Shown piece after piece: positions 33,059-40,981 of a stretch of 64,000 nucleotides of DNA (within the stretch, counting starts at the first letter, position 1; each line of letters opens with the position of its first letter). The notes beneath the pieces were generated by a model, which was not told the origin of the DNA, did not search any database, and was given only the letters and a program-made list of their open reading frames with translations. Made by a program: the position numbers and the translations under genes. The DNA is from Actinomadura pelletieri DSM 43383 (GTDB lineage: Bacteria > Actinomycetota > Actinomycetes > Streptosporangiales > Streptosporangiaceae): the NCBI RefSeq assembly GCF_003634705.1, contig NZ_RBWU01000005.1, forward strand, positions 705,650-769,649, given 5' to 3'.

Positions 33059-35434
33059 TCAGGGCGCCAGCGGAAGCTCGAACCAGACGGCCTTGCCGTC
33101 GGACGTGGGCCGGGCGCCCCAGCGGCTCGCGAGCTGGTCGACGAGGTAGAGGCCGCGCCCGCCCTCGTCGGTCTCCCCGGCGCTGCGGATGCGCGGCAGC
33201 CGCATGTCGGAGTCGAACACCTCGACCCAGATCGCGTCGGCGCCGCGGCGGAGCCGGAGCCGGAACTCCTTGGTCGGCGGCTCGCGGCGGCCGAGTTCGG
33301 CACCGAGGTTCCAGTCGTCCTCGTCGAAGGCGCCGCCGTCGAACGATCCGCCGTCGAAGGAGTCGGCGCCGAACGAACCCCGGTCGTAGGGGGCGGCGTC
33401 GAGGGTGCCGTTGCCGAAGTCGGTGTTGAACTGGACGGGCGGCGGCGCGCTCAGCGGTTCCCCGCCGCGTCCCGGCGTCCCGGCGGCGACCGGGACGACC
33501 ATCTCGTGCCGTGGCGCGGGCGTCGCCGTCGCGTGCAGCACGACGTTCGTGACGACCTCGGAGACGAGCAGGCACGCGAGTTCGGACTGCTCGTCCAGCA
33601 TCCCCCAGGACGCGAACGCGTCGGCGGCCATCCGCCGGGCCTCCGACACCATGATCGGTTCGGCGGTGAAGGTGCGTTCCTCGACGGCGAGCTCGTCCCC
33701 GGCGGTGCGGATCACGACGATCGCGACATCGTCGTCGATGTCACCGGGCACGGCCTCGTAGGCGGCGTTGGCGATCGCCTCGACCCCGCCGCGGGCGACC
33801 TTCGCGACGGCGGCGCGGACCAGCTCCCGGGACTCCTCGCGGGTGTAGTGGTCGCCGTCGTCCTTGGGCCTGCGGTCGATGAGGCCGTCGGTGTACAGGA
33901 CGAGGGTGGAGCCGGGTTTCAGCTCCGTCGACTCCTCGTTGAAGAGGATCTCGCCGCCGAGCCCCGGGCCGCGCAGGCCGAGCATGCCGCCCTCGCTCTC
34001 GAACGGCAGCTCGTCGACCTGACCGTCGACGACCAGCAGCGGCGGGTCGTGCCCGGCGTTGGCGAACTCCAGCACCCGTGACCACGCGTCGTACACGAAG
34101 TAGGTACAGGACACCAGCGGCGGACGGACGAGGTCGTCGCTGTTCCAGCCGGACCGCATCCGTTCGGGCCGCGTCATCGTGCGGACCCACTCGTCCAGCT
34201 TGCGGAGGATGTCGGCGGGCGGTTTGTCGTCCTGCGCGAAGGCGCGCAGCGCGGCGCGGAGCTGGCCCATCACGGCGGCGGCGCGGGCGCCGCGGCCCTC
34301 GACGTCGCCGATGACGAGCCCGACACGGCCCGCCGACAGCGGGATCACGTCGTACCAGTCGCCGCCGACCTGGGTCTGGATGCCGTGCCCGTGCGACTCC
34401 AGCGGGCGGGCCGGCTCGTACCGCCACGCGATCTGGAGGCCGTCCAGACGGGGCGGCCGGTCGCCGGGCAGCAGATGCTTCTGGAAGGCGAGCGCGGTGT
34501 CGCGCTCCTCCTCGAACAGCAGCGCGTTGTCGACGGCGAGCGCGACGCGGCTGGCGATGGCGCCGAGCAGGTCGCGGTCGAAGCCGTCGTAGTGCGGGTC
34601 GGGCCGCTTGGACAGGTTCGACAGGGCGAGGCTCATCACGCCGAGCAGCTCACCGCGCACCAGCAGCGGCGCGGAGATCACCGAGGTGACGCCCATGGAG
34701 TCGCCGAGCCGCTGGGTCGACTCGTTCGGCGCGGCGAACCGGTGTTGGATCATGTCCTCGACGAGGACGGCGTCGCGCCGGTTCATCGCCTTCTCGCTGG
34801 GATGCCCCGGCGGGTAGGACACGGGCTCGCCGACCTCGGCCCAGGTGCCGGGCGGCGGTTCCCAGCCGCCCGCGTGCCGCGACACCCGCCGGTAGAGCCG
34901 GTCGCCGCTGTACAGGTCGATGAAGCAGTGGTCGGCGAACTGCGGGACGAGCGTGTCGGCCACCCGCCGCAGCGTGCTCTCCAGCTCCAGGGACCCGGCG
35001 AGCCGCTCCCCGATGCGCTCCATCAGGCCGTAGCGGTCCTGTTCGCGCTGGTTGGAGCGGAGCGCCTCGCGGGCGAAGATGACGACGCCGTCGACCGCGC
35101 CGGACGGGTGGCGCAACGGCACGGCGTGGGCGCGGGTGTAGACGGTGGTGCCGTCCACGCGCAGGTTGCAGAACGTGCCCTCCCACACGCCGCCCTTGAG
35201 GACGTGCCGGGCGAGTTCGGTGGCCTGCTCGTGGTCCTCCTCGGCGATGCCGAGGGAGAGGATGGAGTGGCCGATGATCTCGTCGCCGCCGAACCCGAAG
35301 AGCTGGCGGGCGAAGGCGTTGCCGTAGATGACGTTGCTGAAGCGGTCGCAGACGATGACCGCCATCTCCATCTGGTTGAGGACGGTCTCGGGTGGCAGAT
35401 GCGCCTCGTCGGGCGCTTCCCCCCAGTGGTTCAT
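33059..35434 (-). CDS. PAS-GAF-SpoIIE phosphatase-HATPase stress regulator
   Basis: A 791-residue signalling protein: PAS domain (~20-130; MAVIVCDRFSNVIYGNAFAR), GAF (~150-310; VADTLVPQFADHC...LALSNLSKRPDPHYDGFDR), PP2C-type SpoIIE serine phosphatase (~335-560; GGDWYDVIPL, IGDVEGRGARAA, VLYTDGLIDRR, DIDDDVAIVVIR supply the metal aspartates) and a C-terminal RsbW-like HATPase (~570-790; LLVSEVVTNVVLHA, GGRGLYLVDQLASRWG). It joins a phosphatase for anti-anti-sigma factors and a kinase-like domain in one chain. The HATPase contains an ~85-residue insertion with repeats such as DSFDGGSFDGGAFD. Start ATG at 35434. Confidence 0.93.
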   Translation of the reverse strand: MNHWGEAPDEAHLPPETVLNQMEMAVIVCDRFSNVIYGNAFARQLFGFGGDEIIGHSILSLGIAEEDHEQATELARHVLKGGVWEGTFCNLRVDGTTVYTRAHAVPLRHPSGAVDGVVIFAREALRSNQREQDRYGLMERIGERLAGSLELESTLRRVADTLVPQFADHCFIDLYSGDRLYRRVSRHAGGWEPPPGTWAEVGEPVSYPPGHPSEKAMNRRDAVLVEDMIQHRFAAPNESTQRLGDSMGVTSVISAPLLVRGELLGVMSLALSNLSKRPDPHYDGFDRDLLGAIASRVALAVDNALLFEEERDTALAFQKHLLPGDRPPRLDGLQIAWRYEPARPLESHGHGIQTQVGGDWYDVIPLSAGRVGLVIGDVEGRGARAAAVMGQLRAALRAFAQDDKPPADILRKLDEWVRTMTRPERMRSGWNSDDLVRPPLVSCTYFVYDAWSRVLEFANAGHDPPLLVVDGQVDELPFESEGGMLGLRGPGLGGEILFNEESTELKPGSTLVLYTDGLIDRRPKDDGDHYTREESRELVRAAVAKVARGGVEAIANAAYEAVPGDIDDDVAIVVIRTAGDELAVEERTFTAEPIMVSEARRMAADAFASWGMLDEQSELACLLVSEVVTNVVLHATATPAPRHEMVVPVAAGTPGRGGEPLSAPPPVQFNTDFGNGTLDAAPYDRGSFGADSFDGGSFDGGAFDEDDWNLGAELGRREPPTKEFRLRLRRGADAIWVEVFDSDMRLPRIRSAGETDEGGRGLYLVDQLASRWGARPTSDGKAVWFELPLAP

Positions 35435-35758
35435 GTCCCCATCCCGATACCCTGACCAAGCCGTCCGGCGACCGCGTCGTCCGGGCGCGGCCACCCACCG
35501 CCGCCCCGCCCGACGGTCACCCGGTGTCGCGGCACGGGCGCCGCGCGAACCTCTCCCGTCGTATTGAACGACGAACCCGCCACGGGGGTGCGCTCGAACG
35601 GCCCGCCACTGTGGAGATCTTCGGTATAGACCGTCGAGACCGCACCCCGTACATGACCCCGTACGCAGGCAGCCCGGACGAACACTCCCCGTGCATGGGC
35701 ACCTCGGACAAAGGCACCCGGACCCGTACGCACCCCCGTAGCACGCACGCCGATCGTG
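35435..35758. other. Intergenic region upstream of the SpoIIE gene
   Basis: No gene is supported here. The sequence ACCCCGTAC occurs twice, at 35644-35652 and 35656-35664 (12-base period), with further ACCCGTACG and CCCCGTA copies to 35740. This cluster may be regulator binding sites for the SpoIIE gene, whose promoter must lie in this stretch. Confidence 0.4.
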
Positions 35759-36460
35759 TCAGCGCCTGCTGACGAAAACGTGTTCGGCGATGTCGCGCGG
35801 CAGTTCCGTCGCGGGACTGTCGGCATCGTCGTCACTGATCACCTGCACCCCGTCATCGGTCGCCCGAAGCGTCACCTCTCGTCCCGGTTGTATCCCTATT
35901 TGCTTGAGTCTAAGCATCAGGTCGCTGTCGCTCTGCACCTGCTCGCTGATCCGTCGGATCACCGCTCCCGCGCCACCGGGGGTGGCCACGACGGTCATCA
36001 CCGACAGCGGACCCGAATCGGCGTAGGCGCCGCGTCCGCCCAGCTCGTCCAGGCCGGGAATCGGGTTTCCGTGCGGGCAGGTCGTCGGATTGTCCAGCAG
36101 CGCGACGAGGCGGCGTTCCACGTCCTCGGACATGACGTGCTCCCACCGGCACGCCTCGATGTGGACGTCTTCCCAGGGCAGCCCGATCACGTTGACCAGG
36201 AGACACTCGGCGAGCCTGTGCTTGCGCATGACGCGCGTGGCCAGACCGCGACCGTTCTCGGTCAATTCCAGATGCCGATCGCCCTCGACCCGTAGGAGAC
36301 CGTCGCGCTCCATCCGCGCGACCGTCTGGCTCACCGTCGGGCCGCTCTGGGAGAGCCGCTCCGCGATGCGCGCGCGGAGGGGAACGATCCCCTCCTCTTC
36401 AAGCTCGAAAACCGTCCGGAGGTACATCTCCGTGGTATCGATCAGGCCGTGTGAGGTCAC
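35759..36460 (-). CDS. DtxR/IdeR-family metal-dependent repressor
   Basis: A 233-residue regulator with the three DtxR domains: winged helix (TTEMYLRTVFELEEEGIVPLRARIAERLSQSGPTVSQTVARMERDGLL), metal-binding/dimerisation domain (RKHRLAECLLVNVIGLPWEDVHIEACRWEHVMSEDVERRL, with the metal-site Cys, His and Glu) and a C-terminal FeoA/SH3-like domain (SDLMLRLKQIGIQPGREVTLR). It represses iron (IdeR) or manganese (MntR-like) genes when metal is present; the CRWEHVMSEDVE motif favours the IdeR type. GTG at 36460 is selected since GGAGGGA ends three bases before it. Divergent from udgX. Confidence 0.93.
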   Translation of the reverse strand: MTSHGLIDTTEMYLRTVFELEEEGIVPLRARIAERLSQSGPTVSQTVARMERDGLLRVEGDRHLELTENGRGLATRVMRKHRLAECLLVNVIGLPWEDVHIEACRWEHVMSEDVERRLVALLDNPTTCPHGNPIPGLDELGGRGAYADSGPLSVMTVVATPGGAGAVIRRISEQVQSDSDLMLRLKQIGIQPGREVTLRATDDGVQVISDDDADSPATELPRDIAEHVFVSRR

Positions 36461-36558
36461 AGCTCCCTCCACTCTTATGGGCAGGAGTCTACTTGCTCGG
36501 ACCTCGCGTCGCCGGGCCCAGCGAATATCCCCCTGAAGCTGGGTAGGGACAACGAACG

Positions 36559-37212
36559 ATGAGCGCGAAAACTTCCCAAAGCGCCGAGTTTTTCCTGCCC
36601 GACACCCTCGAAAAACGAGGCGACCTGGACGAGCTGCGCCACGCGGCGGCCGGATGCCGGGGCTGTGGCTTGTACGAGAACGCCACCCAGACCATCTTCG
36701 GCGAGGGCTCTCCAGGCGGACGAGTCATGTTCGTCGGCGAGCAGCCCGGCGACCAGGAGGACCGTAAGGGACATCCGTTCGTCGGCCCGGCCGGACGGAT
36801 CCTCGACCGGGCACTGGAGGAGGCGGGCATCGAGCGCGGCGACGTGTACGTCACCAACGCCGTCAAGCACTTCAAGTTCAAGCGGCGGGAAGGCGGGAAG
36901 CGGCGCATCCACGAATCGCCGAGCGCGGGCGAGATCCGCGCGTGCCGTCCCTGGCTGGCGGCGGAGCTGCGGCTGCTCGACCCGGACGTGGTGGTGACGC
37001 TGGGCGCCACGGCGGGCAAGGCGCTGCTCGGGCCGTCATTCCGCGTGACCAAGGAGCGTGGACGGCTGCTCGACCTTCCGGATCAGGAGACGTCCGACGC
37101 ACGGGTCGTCGCGACGATCCATCCGTCCGCCGTACTGCGGGCCGAGGACCGGGACGCGATGTACGCCGGTTTCCTCGACGACCTCAAGGTCGTCGCCGCG
37201 GCCCTTCGCTGA
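36559..37212 (+). CDS. udgX: UdgX-type uracil-DNA glycosylase (covalent uracil-binding)
   Basis: A 217-residue protein of the family-4-related UDG group: motif A GEQPGDQ (60-66), VGPAGRILDRAL, TNAVKHFKF, motif B ATIHPSAVLR (HPS 188-190) and the R-loop KRRIHESP with His118. UdgX of Mycobacterium smegmatis is known to bond covalently to the abasic site through the histidine of this KRRIH loop and to stay on the DNA. Iron-sulfur ligands visible are Cys33, Cys36 and Cys129; the fourth position is taken by His104. Promoter region is shared with the divergent DtxR gene. Confidence 0.92.
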   Translation: MSAKTSQSAEFFLPDTLEKRGDLDELRHAAAGCRGCGLYENATQTIFGEGSPGGRVMFVGEQPGDQEDRKGHPFVGPAGRILDRALEEAGIERGDVYVTNAVKHFKFKRREGGKRRIHESPSAGEIRACRPWLAAELRLLDPDVVVTLGATAGKALLGPSFRVTKERGRLLDLPDQETSDARVVATIHPSAVLRAEDRDAMYAGFLDDLKVVAAALR

Positions 37213-37282
37213 CTCTCACCTCCCCTCGCTGACTCCTACCTCCCCTCGCTGACTCTCACCTCCCTTCGCTGACTCTTACTTC
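37205..37282. repeat. Tandem 20-bp repeat spanning the 3' ends of two convergent genes
   Basis: About four copies of a 20-base unit (YTCGCTGACTCYYACYTCCC) begin in the last codons of udgX, contain its TGA stop and continue to the stop of the convergent MFS gene. Each copy carries the CGCTGACTC of the udgX end, so the unit looks copied from that 3' end. Confidence 0.8.
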
Positions 37283-38637
37283 GTCACCCGTACCGGTTCG
37301 GCCTGCACCGGTTCGGCGGTGCGCGTGTCGTAGCGCAACAGCGCCGGAACGGCGAACCCGACCAGCACGACCAGGACCGCGCAGGCCAGTCCGCCGCCCA
37401 CCCAGGACGCGGTGACACCGGTGACGCTCGCGGTCGCACCGGCCCGGACGTCCCCCAGCCTCGGACCGCCCGCGACGACGACGGTGAAGACGCCCTGGAG
37501 GCGGCCGCGCATCTCGTCCGGCGCGTACGTCTGGAGCATCGACTGGCGGAACACCGCCGACACCAGGTCGGCCGCGCCGCCGACGGCGAGCAGCGCCAGC
37601 GCGAGCCACAGGTGTCCGGTCAGCCCGGCGGCGGCCACCGCGAGACCCCAGATCGCGATGGACACGATCAGCGCGATCCCCTGCCGGTGGACGCGCCCGA
37701 TCCATCCGGACGACAGCCCGCCGAGGAACGCGCCGACGGCGATGGCGGCGAACAGGTATCCGACCGCCTCCTCACCGCCGAAACGGGTCTCGGCGACCTC
37801 GGGGAACAGCGCGCGCGGCATCGCGATCCCCATCGCGATGATGTCCACGACGAACGACATCATCAGGACCGGCTGCCCCACCAGGAAGCGCAGGCCGATG
37901 AGCACCGACCGCATTCCCGGGGCCCCGACGACGTCGTGGAGCGGCGGCATCGCGGGCAGGCGCACCGCCGCGTAGAGCGCGACCGTGAACAGGACGGCGT
38001 CCACCGCGTACGCCGCGCCGTATCCCCAGTGGACGAGGATCACGCCCGCGAACAGGGGGCCGGCCAGTCCGCCGCCCTGGAGGACGGTGAAGTTGAGCGT
38101 GTTGGCAGCCGGCACGAGCGGCGCCTCGATCAGCCGCGGGATGATCGCGCTGCGGGCGGGCGAGGACACCGCGAACCCGATGGACTGGATCGCCACCACC
38201 GCCATGATCAGGCCGAGGCTCTCGATGCCGAGCGCCGCCTGGAGGAACAGCAGCAGGGTCGCGGCCCACGTGACACAGGACGCGATGAGCAGCAGCCTGC
38301 GCCGGTCCATGTGGTCGGCGATCGCGCCGCCCCACAGCCCGAACACGATCAGCGGGACGAGGCCGGCCACGCCGAGCGCGCCCACCCAGAACGACGACCC
38401 GGTCATGTCGTACACCTGGACCGGAACGGCGACGGCGGTGACCTGGTACCCGATGAACGACACGCCCTGCCCGACCCACAGCCGCCGGTACGCCGGCTGC
38501 GCCAGCGGCCGGGTGTCGATCGCCAGCCGCCGCAGCCCGCCGCTCCGGTTCCGCCGTTCTCGTCGGTTCTGCCGTTTTCGCCGTCTTCGGGGGGTGTCAG
38601 TAGCGTCCTGGGGGGTTGACTGCTGTTCCTGCGTCAC
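37276..38637 (-). CDS. MFS transporter (MFS_3 / enterobactin-exporter-like)
   Basis: A 453-residue, 12-TM protein. After a basic N-terminal tail (TPRRRRKRQNRRERRNRSGG) come LWVGQGVSFIGYQVTAVAVPVQVYDMTGS, the loop GLWGGAIADHMDRRRLLL, and AVSSPARSAIIPRLIEAP with PAANTLNFTV, typical of the MFS_3 exporter family. The GTG at 38637 overlaps the pdxH stop (GTGA). Substrate unknown. Two more transporters of this general type occur in the window (47317 and 53972). Confidence 0.9.
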   Translation of the reverse strand: MTQEQQSTPQDATDTPRRRRKRQNRRERRNRSGGLRRLAIDTRPLAQPAYRRLWVGQGVSFIGYQVTAVAVPVQVYDMTGSSFWVGALGVAGLVPLIVFGLWGGAIADHMDRRRLLLIASCVTWAATLLLFLQAALGIESLGLIMAVVAIQSIGFAVSSPARSAIIPRLIEAPLVPAANTLNFTVLQGGGLAGPLFAGVILVHWGYGAAYAVDAVLFTVALYAAVRLPAMPPLHDVVGAPGMRSVLIGLRFLVGQPVLMMSFVVDIIAMGIAMPRALFPEVAETRFGGEEAVGYLFAAIAVGAFLGGLSSGWIGRVHRQGIALIVSIAIWGLAVAAAGLTGHLWLALALLAVGGAADLVSAVFRQSMLQTYAPDEMRGRLQGVFTVVVAGGPRLGDVRAGATASVTGVTASWVGGGLACAVLVVLVGFAVPALLRYDTRTAEPVQAEPVRVTK

Positions 38638-39329
38638 GGAGACAGTCTCTCCACCACCCATTCGTCCGTGTTCTCCCGGGTCACCCGGCGGTACCGGATC
38701 CGGTCGTGGAGGCGGTCGCGGCGGCCCTGCCAGAACTCGACCGACTCGGGGACCACGCGGTAGCCGCCCCAGAAGTCCGGCAGGGGGACGGCGCCCTCCA
38801 GCGGCGTCGCCGCGTCCGGTGGCTCCTCGGGCCAGCGTTCGGCCAGTTCCGCGAACCGCCGTTCGAGGACGTCCCGTCCGGTGATGACACCGGACTGCCG
38901 TTCGCTGGCCCACGCGCCTATTCGCGACCCGTGCGGCCGCGTCTGGAAATACGCGGCGACCTCGTCCCGGGTCAGTTCGACCACCGGCCCGGCGACCCGG
39001 ACCTGGCGGTGCATCGCGTGCCAGGGGAACACCAGCGCGGCCCGCGGGTTCTCCGCGAGTTCACGGCCCTTCTGGGACGTCAGGTTCGTGAAGAAACGGA
39101 ACCCTCGCGGCCCGTATCCCTTCAACAGGACCGTCCGGGCGCTCGGAACGCCGTCGGCGGACGCCGTGGCGAGCACCATCGCGTTCGGCTCCGGCAGGCC
39201 GAACGCGTGCACGTCGGCGAACCAGGCGGCGAACAACGCGAACGGGTCGGCGGGGAGGGAGCGTTCCGACAGTTCGCCGCCCTCGTAGGAACTGCGGAGC
39301 CGCGCGGGGTCGGGCTTTGGGGATTCCAC
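38634..39329 (-). CDS. pdxH: Pyridoxamine/pyridoxine 5'-phosphate oxidase
   Basis: PdxH oxidises PNP and PMP to PLP with FMN. Seen: LRSSYEGGELSERSLPADPFALF at the start, ARTVLLKGYGPRGFRFFTNL (FMN), LVFPWHAMHRQVRVAG, SRIGAWASERQSG, PDFWGGYRVVPESVEFWQGRRDRLHDR and WVVERLSP at the end, full family length. The GTG at 39329 is chosen (GAGAGG ten bases upstream); GTG/TTG codons further up give unlikely extensions. It is divergent from the citrate synthase gene. Confidence 0.95.
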   Translation of the reverse strand: MESPKPDPARLRSSYEGGELSERSLPADPFALFAAWFADVHAFGLPEPNAMVLATASADGVPSARTVLLKGYGPRGFRFFTNLTSQKGRELAENPRAALVFPWHAMHRQVRVAGPVVELTRDEVAAYFQTRPHGSRIGAWASERQSGVITGRDVLERRFAELAERWPEEPPDAATPLEGAVPLPDFWGGYRVVPESVEFWQGRRDRLHDRIRYRRVTRENTDEWVVERLSP

Positions 39330-39457
39330 AGCGTCTGAGCCTCTCACCTGGCCGTTGTGCAACTCGCACGCACCCTGGGTACTGGACGGTAAAGCCGACA
39401 GGGTTCAATGGCACGGCACCGCCTTATCACTCCTGGAGACGAAAGGCAGGACGAAAC

Positions 39458-40570
39458 ATGTCCGACTTCAAACCCGGGCTCGAGGGGGTCGTCGCCTTCG
39501 AGACCGAGATCGCCGAACCGGACAAGGAGGGCGGCGCCCTCCGGTACCGGGGAGTCGATATCGAGGAACTCGTCGGCAGCGTCTCCTTCGGCGACGCCTG
39601 GGGACTCCTCGTCGACGACAGCTTCGACCCGGGCCTCACCCCCGCCGAACCGCACATCCTGCCCGTCACGTCCGGTGACGTCCGGGTGGACGTGCAGAGC
39701 GCCCTCCCCACCCTCGCCCCCGCCTACGGGATGCGGCCGCTGCTCGACATCTCCGACGAGGAGGCCCGCGCCGACCTCGCCCGGGTGTCGGTGACGGCCC
39801 TGTCGTTCGTGGCGCAGTCGGCGCGCGGCATCGGCGTACCGATGGTCCCGCAGGACAAGATCGACGCGGCGACGACGATCACCGAGCGGTTCATGGTCCG
39901 GTGGCGCGGCGAGCCCGATCCGAAGCATGTCCAGGCCATCGACGCCTACTGGGTGTCGGCCGCCGAGCACGGGCTGAACGCCTCCACCTTCACCGCCCGC
40001 GTGATCGCCTCCACCGGCGCGGACGTGGCGGCCGCCATCTCCGGCGCGATCGGCGCCATGTCCGGCCCGCTGCACGGCGGCGCGCCCGCCCGGGTGCTGC
40101 CGATGATCGAGCGGGTGGAGCAGCTCGGCGACGCCCGCAAGGTCGTCACCGACATCCTCGACTCCGGCGAACGGCTGATGGGCTTCGGGCACCGCGTGTA
40201 CCGCGCCGAGGACCCGCGCGCCCGCGTCCTGCGCCGCACCGCCAAGGAACTGGGCGCGCCGCGCTTCGAGGCCGCCAAGGCGCTGGAGGACGCCGCCCTG
40301 GCCGTGCTGCGCGAACGCCGTCCGGACCGTCCGATCGAGACGAACGTGGAGTTCTGGGCGGCGGTCGTCCTCGACTTCGCCGAGGTCCCGACCGCGATGA
40401 TGCCCGCCCTGTTCACCTGCGGTCGCACCGCCGGGTGGGCCGCGCACATCATGGAGCAGAAGCGCACGGGACGGCTCGTCCGTCCGAGCGCCAGGTACAC
40501 CGGCCCGGGAACCCGGTCCATCCACGACGTGCCCGGGGCCGCGAAGGTCGTCAAGCCGCAGGCCGGCTGA
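39458..40570 (+). CDS. citA: Citrate synthase 2 (CitA type)
   Basis: A 370-residue citrate synthase condensing acetyl-CoA and oxaloacetate. Key residues are in SGPLHGGAPARVLPM (first active-site His), MGFGHRVYRAEDPRA (second His) and ETNVEFWAAVVLDFAEVP, where the catalytic Asp position is in VLDFAEVP. It has the short GLEGVVAFETEIAEPDKEGGALRYRGVDIEELV N-terminus of the actinobacterial second citrate synthase, distinct from the main GltA. The ATG at 39458 follows AAAGG. A strong hairpin follows the gene. Confidence 0.94.
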   Translation: MSDFKPGLEGVVAFETEIAEPDKEGGALRYRGVDIEELVGSVSFGDAWGLLVDDSFDPGLTPAEPHILPVTSGDVRVDVQSALPTLAPAYGMRPLLDISDEEARADLARVSVTALSFVAQSARGIGVPMVPQDKIDAATTITERFMVRWRGEPDPKHVQAIDAYWVSAAEHGLNASTFTARVIASTGADVAAAISGAIGAMSGPLHGGAPARVLPMIERVEQLGDARKVVTDILDSGERLMGFGHRVYRAEDPRARVLRRTAKELGAPRFEAAKALEDAALAVLRERRPDRPIETNVEFWAAVVLDFAEVPTAMMPALFTCGRTAGWAAHIMEQKRTGRLVRPSARYTGPGTRSIHDVPGAAKVVKPQAG

Positions 40571-40617
40571 CCGGCCGCACGTCCCCCCTCGCCCCATCCC
40601 CCGAACAGACGTGTTTC

Positions 40618-40641
40618 GGCCCCCGGGTCCGGCCGGGGGCC
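40618..40641 (+). terminator. Hairpin terminator after citrate synthase
   Basis: GGCCCCCGG (40618-40626) and CCGGGGGCC (40633-40641) form a perfect 9-bp all-GC stem with a 6-base loop, 47 bases after the citrate synthase stop. No T-run. Confidence 0.5.
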
Positions 40642-40686
40642 TGGTTCGTCGCCGGACACCCGCCCCCCGGTCTGCTGACCGCTGGC

Positions 40687-40971
40687 ATGATGGGCGGCGT
40701 GGGCCAGGACCGCGACGAGGCTCTCGAAGAGCTTCGACGCCACGAGGCGGAACGCGAGACACGGCGCCGCCGTACCAACGCCGCAGCCGGACGGGTCGCC
40801 GCCGTGATCTCCGCGGCGTTCCTGGCGTTCCTCACCTACGACTCCGCGCGCACGGCCGTGCGCGCCCGCGCGCGTGGCGACGACTGGATCTACCCGCCCG
40901 CGGTGGTCGGCGCCGTCTGCGCGGTCGCACTTGTGGCCCTGCTGACCTGGGCCATACGGCGGGTCAAGTAG
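40687..40971 (+). CDS. Small two-TM membrane protein with charged N-terminal helix
   Basis: 94 residues: a highly charged helix (RDEALEELRRHEAERETRRRR) then two membrane segments (AAVISAAFLAFLTYDSA and VVGAVCAVALVALLTWAI). Start ATG at 40687 or 40690; no strong Shine-Dalgarno. It ends 10 bases before serC on the same strand, so it may be co-transcribed with it. Function unknown. Confidence 0.6.
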   Translation: MMGGVGQDRDEALEELRRHEAERETRRRRTNAAAGRVAAVISAAFLAFLTYDSARTAVRARARGDDWIYPPAVVGAVCAVALVALLTWAIRRVK

Positions 40972-40981
40972 CCTTGCGTGA

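Noticed and set aside
37205..37282. CRISPR-like array
   Set aside because: The 20-bp units are directly joined without spacers and there are no cas genes.
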